Shown: in pieces, positions 1-5,966 of the stretch
Layout: the number at the start of each line of letters is the position of its first letter
Numbering within the stretch: the first letter of the stretch is position 1
Source: Chloroflexota bacterium
Lineage (GTDB): Bacteria > Chloroflexota > Limnocylindria > Limnocylindrales > CSP1-4
Direction: 5' to 3'
DNA length: 6,398 nt
NCBI GenBank assembly: GCA_029858845.1
Contig: JAOUEG010000107.1
Span: 1-6,398, forward strand
Program-made: the position numbers and the translations under genes
The notes under the pieces: model-generated
Databases searched by the model: none
What the model saw: the letters and a program-made list of their open reading frames with translations, nothing else
What the model was told of the DNA's origin: nothing

Positions 1-1203
1 CGTGGGTGTCGGCGTGGGCTTCGTCCCAAAGCTCAGGATGAGCTCGGGTGGAGTGGTCGCCTCGCGACTGTCGTACAGGGCGCTGTCGCTGCTGGAGGAT
101 TCCAGCGCGATGCCGAATACCTGGCCCAAGGTCACAGCCGACGTCACCTCGACCTCTGCCCACGTTCCGACCGTGACGCTCCCGAGCTGCGCCGCCGGCT
201 GAGCAGGAAGGGCCGGGGCGTTGTCCCATGTGATCCCGGTTTCGGACCAGCCGGGGTCGACCAGGTAGACGCCGCCGCCGTCGGTGGACGAATCGGTCAC
301 CCAGAGACGCAGGGTGGCCGATGTGATCGCCCCGCCGACACCCGACAGGTCGAACTGCAGGTAGCTCCGGTACCCGGGCGTCCCGGAGCGGACCCGGAGG
401 TAGGTTTCCTGACCGTAGTTCCTCGAGGACTGGTTGGATCGCACCATCGCGTCCGCGCTGGCGATGATCGTCACGTCCGTTCCCGGCGGAGGTGGTGTCG
501 GCGTCGGCGTGGGTTCGGGCGTTGGCGTCGGCGTCGGCGTGGGTTCGGGCGTTGGTGTCGGCGTTGGTGTCGGCGTTGGCGTGGGGGGCGGTTCCGTGTC
601 GGAGACGGTCACGACCAGCTGCGGAGGTTCGATACCTTCGCGACTGGAGTACAGGACGCTGTTGGTGCTCGAGCTGCTCAAGGCGAGGCTGACCGCGCCA
701 TTCGTCGTGACGGCTGGCGTCACGTCGAACTCCACCCACGTGCCGACGTCCACGGAGCCGACCGAATCCAACGGCTGGGCCGGCAGCGCCGGTGCGTTGT
801 CCCAGTTGATGCCCGTCTCGGTCCAATCCGAATCCACCGAGGAAATCGCCCCACCATCAGGGCTTGCGTCCGTCACGTACAGGCGGAGCGTCGCCGACTC
901 CACCGCGCCCGAGAGATTCGTGACGTCGAATCGCAGGAACGAGCGATACTCGGAATTGCCGCCCCGGGAGCGCAATGTCGTGGCTGTCCCGTAGTTGCTG
1001 GTCGAACCCGAGCGAACGTTCGCATCGGCCGACGGCACGAAGGACAGGATGGCGGCGTCGACCGGACTGGGTAGCCAGGACCAGAAGCTGGTCACCATGG
1101 CTACGACCAGCAGGGCCGTGGCAAAGCGATAGGCGCGCGCGCTGAGGATGAGTCCGCCCCCAAATAACACCAGACCAGACTCTACCCTACGGGACCGCCG
1201 CAT
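1..1203 (-). CDS. Secreted DNRLRE (CBM96-like) repeat protein, C-terminus beyond window
   Basis: This reading frame is open on the minus strand from an ATG at 1203 to the left edge (401 codons, no stop seen). An in-frame TAG lies upstream at 1257-1255. The start is uncertain: ATG 1203 has only a weak AGG ahead of it, and GTG 1170 is an alternative. Residues about 22-50 form a signal peptide with core ATALLVVAMV and likely cleavage after PVDA. Residues about 51-201 and 242-393 are two homologous beta-rich modules. Both carry ADAxVRS, NYG, a YRS[FY]L[RQ]FD strand, SATLRL, ETGIxWDNAPALPAQP and VGTW motifs, typical of DNRLRE/CBM96-like domains. They are joined by a Pro-Thr-Glu linker (202-241), and a second linker opens at 394. 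Such modules bind polysaccharide or serve as extracellular spacers; no catalytic domain is visible. It probably acts outside the cell. The family call is firm, the ligand unknown. Confidence 0.88.
   Translation of the reverse strand, partial: MRRSRRVESGLVLFGGGLILSARAYRFATALLVVAMVTSFWSWLPSPVDAAILSFVPSADANVRSGSTSNYGTATTLRSRGGNSEYRSFLRFDVTNLSGAVESATLRLYVTDASPDGGAISSVDSDWTETGINWDNAPALPAQPLDSVGSVDVGTWVEFDVTPAVTTNGAVSLALSSSSTNSVLYSSREGIEPPQLVVTVSDTEPPPTPTPTPTPTPTPEPTPTPTPTPEPTPTPTPPPPGTDVTIIASADAMVRSNQSSRNYGQETYLRVRSGTPGYRSYLQFDLSGVGGAITSATLRLWVTDSSTDGGGVYLVDPGWSETGITWDNAPALPAQPAAQLGSVTVGTWAEVEVTSAVTLGQVFGIALESSSSDSALYDSREATTPPELILSFGTKPTPTPT
494..584. repeat. Tandem repeat encoding the Pro-Thr linker
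   Basis: Two adjacent 30-bp units (494-523 and 524-553) differ at one base (T496 versus C526). They are followed by about 30 bp of simpler 6-bp GGTGTC/GGCGTT-type repeats. On the minus strand this encodes alternating Thr-Pro with periodic Glu-Pro, forming the flexible linker between the two DNRLRE modules. Similar hexamers at 1-16 start the next linker. The plus-strand reading as Gly-Val repeats is a shadow. Confidence 0.9.
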
Positions 1204-1227
1204 CGGCCTGGAGGACCGAGAAGAAGT

Positions 1228-1243
1228 GTTGCCTGACGGCAAC
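1228..1243. promoter_or_regulatory. Inverted repeat GTTGCC-TGAC-GGCAAC, possible operator
   Basis: This is a perfect 6-bp inverted repeat around a 4-base spacer, centred about 55 bp upstream of the JAMM start and 33 bp upstream of the DNRLRE start. No T-run follows on either strand, so an intrinsic terminator is unlikely. It could be a binding site for a dimeric regulator or a 5' leader hairpin. A palindrome this short can arise by chance in GC-rich DNA. Confidence 0.3.
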
Positions 1244-1279
1244 GCCACCTGCCGCTACCCTCGGTGGATCGCATGAGCA

Positions 1280-1284
1280 AGAGG
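1280..1284 (+). promoter_or_regulatory. Ribosome binding site of the JAMM peptidase gene
   Basis: AGAGG lies 5 bases before the ATG at 1290. This supports that start over the second in-frame ATG at 1299, which would have no comparable site. Confidence 0.6.
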
Positions 1285-1289
1285 CATCG

Positions 1290-1754
1290 ATGACCCACAT
1301 GTCGGACGCACATCCGGGACCGGCGACGGCGCACCTGCCCGAGTCGATCCGCGCAGCGATCGTCGACCATGCCCGGACCGGCTACCCCAACGAGGCGTGT
1401 GGGCTGATCGTCGGTACCGCGCCGGCCGCAGCCGGCGGCACGGCCCTGCGCTTCGAGGCCGCGCGGAACCGGGCGGCTTCGCCGTACCGCTACGAGATCG
1501 AGCCCGACGACCTCTATCGCATCGTCGTCTCGGCCGACGACGCCGACGAGTCCGTTTGGGGCATCGTCCATTCGCACACGCACACCCCGGCCGTGCCGTC
1601 ACCGACCGACGTCGGCCTGGCCTTCTACCCGGACGCCCTGTACGTGCTCGTGTCGCTCAGCGAGGACGAGGCCGACCCGGTCACCCGGGAGGCCAGCGTA
1701 CGGGCGTGGCGGATCGTGAACGGGCGCATGTTCGAGGTCGAGCTTCGAGCATGA
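1290..1754 (+). CDS. JAMM/MPN+ metallopeptidase, M67 family (Mec-like)
   Basis: The 154-residue protein has a complete JAMM zinc site: Glu35 (in NEACGLIVG), the run H94-S95-H96, Ser104 and Asp107. This fits HSH-x7-S-x2-D exactly. The following segment, LAFYPDALYVLVSL, is the usual beta-strand continuation in bacterial Mov34/MPN/PAD-1 proteins. Length matches stand-alone bacterial members. Related enzymes such as mycobacterial Mec remove residues from the C-terminus of ubiquitin-like sulfur carriers (CysO, ThiS or MoaD type) or cleave isopeptide bonds. No sulfur-carrier, E1-like or cysteine synthase gene is visible, so the substrate is unknown. No signal peptide is seen, so it is cytoplasmic. 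Its stop overlaps the next gene's start (ATGA), indicating co-translation with a membrane protein. Confidence 0.9.
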   Translation: MTHMSDAHPGPATAHLPESIRAAIVDHARTGYPNEACGLIVGTAPAAAGGTALRFEAARNRAASPYRYEIEPDDLYRIVVSADDADESVWGIVHSHTHTPAVPSPTDVGLAFYPDALYVLVSLSEDEADPVTREASVRAWRIVNGRMFEVELRA

Positions 1755-2179
1755 CTCCGCGAGGGTCCGCGGCGGCGGCACTCATCGCCGGGTTGCTGGC
1801 TGTCGCGGGTGCCACGGTCATCGGAACGGGCGGCGACTGGCTGGGCCCGATCGTCACTCCTCCAGCCATCGTTCGCGCGGCTCTCGTCGGCGGCTTCGCG
1901 GCGCTCGGCGTCGTGCTGTTCACGCAGTCGGTCAGGCGACTGGCCGATGCCGGGACCGAGGACGTCGCGGGCCTCGTTCGCGCGGTTCGACGTGCCTTCC
2001 TGGCTGTCGCGGCGTTCGCGGCGGCCGCGGGCTGGGCGATCGGCCACCCTCTGCCGATCGTGGTTGCGGCGATCATCGCCGGCGTCGATGTCCTGGAGAC
2101 GTCTTTCCTGTTGCTCGTCGTCAGCTCGCACGACTCGAGCGATGAGCCCGGCGGGCGAGGTAGCCAGCCGACCGACTGA
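1751..2179 (+). CDS. Small four-helix membrane protein, function unknown
   Basis: The 142-residue protein starts at ATG 1751, overlapping the JAMM gene stop by 4 bp. The same frame stays open upstream to 1397, but that part is the shadow of the JAMM gene. Four hydrophobic segments are visible at about 6-25, 39-59, 82-98 and 101-125. A basic, partly acidic loop (about 61-81, with RR pairs) lies between the second and third. A hydrophilic Ser/Asp/Gly-rich tail runs from 126. Basic residues at positions 4, 62-63 and 77-81 suggest both termini and the central loop are cytoplasmic. I do not recognise the family and see no catalytic motif. Coupling suggests work with the JAMM peptidase, for example as a membrane anchor or substrate, but this is inference. 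Confidence 0.8.
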   Translation: MTPRGSAAAALIAGLLAVAGATVIGTGGDWLGPIVTPPAIVRAALVGGFAALGVVLFTQSVRRLADAGTEDVAGLVRAVRRAFLAVAAFAAAAGWAIGHPLPIVVAAIIAGVDVLETSFLLLVVSSHDSSDEPGGRGSQPTD

Positions 2180-2183
2180 GGCG

Positions 2184-2204
2184 CGACCTGTGGCGCTCAG
2201 GTGT
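2184..2204. terminator. Weak inverted repeat between convergent genes
   Basis: ACCTG at 2186-2190 pairs with CAGGT at 2198-2202 around a 7-base loop. It sits where the membrane-protein gene (stop at 2179) meets the ATPase gene (stop at 2197). The position suits a bidirectional terminator, but the stem is only 5 bp, no T-run follows, and it overlaps the last codons of the ATPase gene. Treat as tentative. Confidence 0.2.
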
Positions 2205-3978
2205 CCGACTGCAGGATCGACAGGAGCGCGTCCACGCCGGCCGGGGCGGTCTCCAGGCCCAGGGCGGCCGCCACCCGGGCGGTGGGTGGCGGCGTGAGGC
2301 CCGTCGATGCCAGGAGCGGGGCCTGCGCCATCGACAGGATCTGTCCGGGCGGCCCATCCGCTACGAGCGAGCCGTCGCGCATGACGACGACACGATCGAA
2401 CGCCAAGGCGGCGAACTCCATGTCGTGGGTGATCGCAATGGCCGTGCGCCCGCCGGCGCACCAGGCGCGGATGATCGACGTGATCAGCAGGACCGCCTCG
2501 GCGTCCTGCCCGGCCGTGGGCTCGTCCAGCACGAGGACGGCCGGATCCTGGGCGAGCACGGATGCGAGGCTCACGAGCCGTCGCAGCGAGAGATCCAGGT
2601 CGTAGGGATTGGTCGCACGCTCGTGCCCGAGGCCCACGACCTCGAGGCTCTGGTCGACCAGTGCTGCGGTGAGGTCGGCATCGATTCCGAGACTGCGCGG
2701 TCCGAACGCGACCTCGCGCTCCACGGATCGCTCGAACAGTTGATCCGCCGGGTCCTGGAACACGAAACCCACCGTGGCCGCCAGGCGCTCGATGCGGTCG
2801 GCGGCGATGTTCCGACCATCGATCCGCACCTCGCCCGCATCCGGTCGGAGCAGACCGTTGACGTGCTTGACCAGCGTCGTCTTCCCTGACCCGTTCTGAC
2901 CGATGATGGCGACGGCCTCGCCTGCCACCACCCGCAGGGATGCGTCGCGCACGGCGGCGATGTCGCCCTCGTAGCTGTAGTGGATGCCGTCGAATTCGAC
3001 CTCGACGCCTTCCCGATCTCGGACGGGCGTCCAGCCGGCGGGCACGGGGCGGCTATCCGCACCCGCCCGGTCCGGGGTTCGCCAATCGTCCGTGCGTGCC
3101 TGCCGGCGCGAAGCCAGGCTCCCGTGCCGGATCGCCGAGGACGCCGAGGACAGTCCGGCAGCGATGGCAGCCTCGTCGAATGCGGAATCGCCGCCCACCC
3201 CCGCGAACTCGGCGAGTCGGACGAGCGACGGCGACGGCAGACCGACGGAGCCCGCCACCGTCCGCCCGAGAGCGACACCGGGTCGATCCGTGCCCACGAC
3301 GCGTCCCTGCTCGAGCACCATGATCCGCTCCATGCCGCCGAGCATCCCGGCATCGTGCTCTGCGCACAGGATGGCGGCGCCGCCCGCGGCGAGCGTGTCC
3401 AGGAGCGCGGCGACATCCCTCCTGCCGGCGGGATCCAGTTGGGAGGTGGGCTCGTCCAGGACCAGGATCGTCGGACCCATCGCGATGATCGCGGCGATCG
3501 CCACTCGCTGTTGCTCGCCGCCCGACAGTGCGAGTGGCTCCCGATCGGCCAGGTGGCCGATGCCCAGCTGCTGGAGGACGCCGTCGATCCGGGTGTCCAT
3601 CGCCTGCCGCGGGACTGCCAGGTTCTCGAGCCCGAAGGCCAGTTCCTCGCGCACCGTGCGCTTGGACGCCGACAGCTGGTTGGCGGGGCTGGCGAACACG
3701 ATCCCGACTCGCCCCAGGAGGGCGCCCGGGTCGAGGGGTTTCGTGACGTCCAGGCCGCCAACGCTTGTCACCCCGCAGGTCCTGGCGTGTACCACCCGCG
3801 GGATGAAGCCGCCGGCGAGGAGGGCCAGCGTGGATTTGCCGGCACCGCTCCGACCGGTGACGCCGACGCGCTCGCCGGACCGGACGTCGACGTCCACGCC
3901 TTCCAGTGCTGGCCGCCGGCGTCCCGCGTACCGGACGCCGGCGCCCGTCAAGGCCAGGCGAGGTTCAGGCCGCGTCAT
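2197..3978 (-). CDS. Fused double ECF ATPase (EcfA-EcfA')
   Basis: This 593-residue protein holds two ABC ATPase domains, replacing the usual separate EcfA and EcfA' subunits that power ECF vitamin and cofactor importers. Domain 1 (about 6-235) has Walker A GRSGAGKS (42-49), signature LSGGEQQ (151-157), Walker B ILVLDEP (Asp175, Glu176) and switch His208. Its Q-loop reads VFASP, with Ala96 in the usual Gln position. Domain 2 (about 325-550) has Walker A GQNGSGKT (360-367), Gln408 in VFQDP, Walker B VLVLDEP (Asp485, Glu486) and His518. Its signature is degenerate, DLSLRR (462-467) in place of LSGGQ. An Arg/Ser-rich linker (about 245-320) joins them. The start overlaps the EcfT stop by 4 bp. 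It is cytoplasmic and docks on EcfT coupling helices. The role is firm, the substrate unknown. Confidence 0.94.
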   Translation of the reverse strand: MTRPEPRLALTGAGVRYAGRRRPALEGVDVDVRSGERVGVTGRSGAGKSTLALLAGGFIPRVVHARTCGVTSVGGLDVTKPLDPGALLGRVGIVFASPANQLSASKRTVREELAFGLENLAVPRQAMDTRIDGVLQQLGIGHLADREPLALSGGEQQRVAIAAIIAMGPTILVLDEPTSQLDPAGRRDVAALLDTLAAGGAAILCAEHDAGMLGGMERIMVLEQGRVVGTDRPGVALGRTVAGSVGLPSPSLVRLAEFAGVGGDSAFDEAAIAAGLSSASSAIRHGSLASRRQARTDDWRTPDRAGADSRPVPAGWTPVRDREGVEVEFDGIHYSYEGDIAAVRDASLRVVAGEAVAIIGQNGSGKTTLVKHVNGLLRPDAGEVRIDGRNIAADRIERLAATVGFVFQDPADQLFERSVEREVAFGPRSLGIDADLTAALVDQSLEVVGLGHERATNPYDLDLSLRRLVSLASVLAQDPAVLVLDEPTAGQDAEAVLLITSIIRAWCAGGRTAIAITHDMEFAALAFDRVVVMRDGSLVADGPPGQILSMAQAPLLASTGLTPPPTARVAAALGLETAPAGVDALLSILQSDT

Positions 3979-4751
3979 CGGCCCACACCCAGGAGCGCGC
4001 CGACGACCACGGCCGTCGATGCCGCCCCGAGTCCCCAGCGGAGCCAGCGGTCGATCGGTGGGTCGATCACGAGCCGGTAGGCGGTCCGGTGGGATCCGGC
4101 TCCGAAGCCGCGAGCCTCCAGCGCGAACGTCCGCTCCCGTACGTCCACGAGCGAGCCGAGGACGACCGGTCCGATCAGCGGGACGAGGGCTCGGAGGCGA
4201 CGCGCGGGCGAACCACGCACCGACAATCCGCGCGCCTGCTGGGCCTCGAGGATCGCCCCGGCACGAACCTGCATCCGCGGCACGAGCTGCACGGCGGACA
4301 GGACGACGAACGCGATCCGATGACTCACGCCACGCGCGACCAGCGCCTCCATCAGGTCGTCCGCCAGGGTCGTGAACAGGAACAGGATGGCGGCGAGGAA
4401 TACGGTCAGCAGGCGCCCGGCCGAGACGAGGCCGAACGTCAGACCCTCACCGGTGAGCGTGAACGGCCCGAGAGCCAGCCATGGGTCCGATGCGCCGGGA
4501 TAGAGGACTGCGTTGATCGCCACGATGGATGCCAGGAGGACGGCTGGGATCCGCAGCGCCCGGACGGTGGCCGCAAGGAGCCCGGCCGTCAGGGCCAGCA
4601 CCAACAATCCGGTCGCGATCGGCGCCAGGAAGATGGGCGGCAGCAGGAAGGCCGCCAGCAAGATGAATCCGACACCCAGCAGCTTGGTCAGGGGGTGCCG
4701 GGCATGCAACCAGCTGTCCCCCGGGATGTAGTACCCGGTCGTCGCGGACAT
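3975..4751 (-). CDS. ecfT: ECF transporter transmembrane component EcfT (CbiQ family)
   Basis: The 258-residue integral membrane protein is the scaffold that links the S component to the ATPases in an energy-coupling factor importer. The N-terminal DSWLHARHPLTKLL is the typical opening of the family. Hydrophobic helices lie at about 24-40, 43-60, 69-85, 108-127, 146-158 and 240-256. Two Ala-Arg-Gly motifs, QQARG (ARG at 173-175) and LEARG (ARG at 213-215), mark the two coupling helices that insert into ATPase grooves. Length is normal. Its ATG directly follows the S-component stop (TGAATG, no gap), and its stop overlaps the ATPase start (ATGA). This implies balanced co-translation of a dedicated, group I style complex. 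Confidence 0.94.
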   Translation of the reverse strand: MSATTGYYIPGDSWLHARHPLTKLLGVGFILLAAFLLPPIFLAPIATGLLVLALTAGLLAATVRALRIPAVLLASIVAINAVLYPGASDPWLALGPFTLTGEGLTFGLVSAGRLLTVFLAAILFLFTTLADDLMEALVARGVSHRIAFVVLSAVQLVPRMQVRAGAILEAQQARGLSVRGSPARRLRALVPLIGPVVLGSLVDVRERTFALEARGFGAGSHRTAYRLVIDPPIDRWLRWGLGAASTAVVVGALLGVGR

Positions 4752-5966
4752 TCAGTCCGGGACCGTCGTCTCGCCCCGGCTGTACATCGTGCGGACGGTC
4801 ACCGGCAGGGCGCCCAGGATCACGAAGACGACGCTGAAGCTGATGACCTTGTCCAGCGGGTCCGAGAGGAGACTCTGGACAAGGACGGCCTGGATGACGT
4901 CGAGGCCCAGGGCGCGGAGGATCGCGACCACGGGATCGGTGCCGCCGCCGGTGATCCCCCCGAACACTCCCGCCGCGATCGGCACAGCGATGGCGACCGC
5001 CACCAGGGCGGTGGTGATTCCCGCCACCCACACGGGGAAGAAGCGGGCGTTGTCGCCGCGGCGAGCCCATGCGAAGGCCAGAGCGCCGACCACGACGGCG
5101 CCCCCGAGGGCCAGCCACAGTCCCACCGGATCGGCGATGGCGAGACCCGACAGATCGGCGCCACCGAAGAGCGGTCCCAGCGGGCCGTCTCCGTCAGGGT
5201 CGGACCCATCGATCGTGAAGAAGTAGCCGGTCGGGCCGAAGAGCAGGCGGATCCCCGCGAAGACCAGGGCTGCCGCAGCCACGGTCGCCGCGACGACAAG
5301 GTAGCGGCGCGCGTCCCCCGGACGGCCGTCGAGGCGGTAGATGGTGCGACCGCTCACCAGGCCGCTCACGATGCCGATCGCGACGATGACGGCCGTCACG
5401 ACGACGAACCGGTCCTGCGAATCCGTGTCACCGTCCGAGAAGCCGTATCCGATCGTGGCCTGGACGACGATGAGCGCGAGCAGGGCGGCCCCGATGCCCG
5501 TTGCGACCGCGAGGAATCCGCCGATCCGCCCGTCGTCGGCGCGGATCCTGAAGACGCCCTGCCACGCCCAGAAGCCCGCCATCAGACCGATCACCGCGGC
5601 CACCGGCGCGAAGAACGCGGCGACAGGACCGGATCCGCCGGGGATCGGCAGGAACGACCAGAGCAGGTTGGACAGGAGACCCGTCAGGGCACCGGCCCAT
5701 GGGCCGGCGAGGGCGCCCACGAGGATGGTCCCGATCGAGTCCAGGTAGATCGGCAGGCGCAGCGCGACGACGATCGATCCAACCGCGAGGTTGATCGCGA
5801 TCGCGACCGGGATGAGCGCCAGGGTGGCCGTCGAGAGATCGCGCGATCGCCGGGCGATCAGCGCGAACAGCGCCGCCACCAGGACGAGACCAATGAGGTA
5901 GGCGGCCTGGATCGCCGGGATGCAGGGCTCGGACTGACCGTCCGCGCAGATCGTCAGCCAGTCCAT
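4752..5966 (-). CDS. ECF transporter substrate-binding S component, unusually large
   Basis: The 404-residue, about 10-helix membrane protein is encoded immediately before EcfT. S components capture the substrate in the membrane. The segment YLDSIGTILVGALAGPWAG (74-92) and the C-terminal stretch with GGITGGGTDP (336-345) and SDPLDKVISF (368-377) resemble S-component sequences. Typical S components are about 170-220 residues with six helices, so this one is about twice as long. Hydrophobic segments lie at about 20-38, 46-69, 78-98, 113-137, 150-173, 187-206, 222-241, 282-300, 310-333 and 375-392. By the positive-inside rule the N-terminus is outside, as are Asp-rich loops 177-185 and 254-261 (DGSDPDGD). 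Cys7 and Cys15 are also outside. It is coupled by a 13-bp overlap to a nucleoside hydrolase gene. Substrate unassigned; a nucleoside or nucleobase is favoured by context only. Confidence 0.8.
   Translation of the reverse strand: MDWLTICADGQSEPCIPAIQAAYLIGLVLVAALFALIARRSRDLSTATLALIPVAIAINLAVGSIVVALRLPIYLDSIGTILVGALAGPWAGALTGLLSNLLWSFLPIPGGSGPVAAFFAPVAAVIGLMAGFWAWQGVFRIRADDGRIGGFLAVATGIGAALLALIVVQATIGYGFSDGDTDSQDRFVVVTAVIVAIGIVSGLVSGRTIYRLDGRPGDARRYLVVAATVAAAALVFAGIRLLFGPTGYFFTIDGSDPDGDGPLGPLFGGADLSGLAIADPVGLWLALGGAVVVGALAFAWARRGDNARFFPVWVAGITTALVAVAIAVPIAAGVFGGITGGGTDPVVAILRALGLDVIQAVLVQSLLSDPLDKVISFSVVFVILGALPVTVRTMYSRGETTVPD

Larger units (their letters stand above)
1204..1289. promoter_or_regulatory. 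Divergent intergenic control region
   Basis: These 86 bp separate the divergent starts of the DNRLRE gene (minus) and the JAMM peptidase gene (plus). Promoters for both would be expected here, or just inside the DNRLRE gene if its real start is GTG 1170. I found no well-spaced consensus -35/-10 pair on either strand, so the call rests on position alone. The region contains a perfect 6-bp inverted repeat, listed separately. Confidence 0.5.

Noticed and set aside
494..584. CRISPR-like direct repeats
   Set aside because: The units are contiguous without spacers and encode a low-complexity protein linker.
434..994. A plus-strand open frame with Gly-Val repeats
   Set aside because: It is the antisense of the Pro-Thr linker and DNRLRE modules, which have a signal peptide and two homologous domains on the minus strand.
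1625..2461. A 278-codon minus-strand open frame crossing the convergent junction
   Set aside because: It is Arg/Gly-rich, has no recognisable domain, and overlaps the JAMM, membrane-protein and ATPase genes, all better supported.
2197..3978. A frameshift or pseudogene in the ATPase because of its degenerate domain-2 signature
   Set aside because: The frame is continuous and all Walker A, Walker B and His motifs are intact in both domains. The change is a local substitution, not decay.
2980..4375. Long plus-strand frames (366 and 463 codons) opposite the ATPase and EcfT genes
   Set aside because: They have no motifs and biased composition, and both are antisense to two ABC domains with complete Walker motifs.
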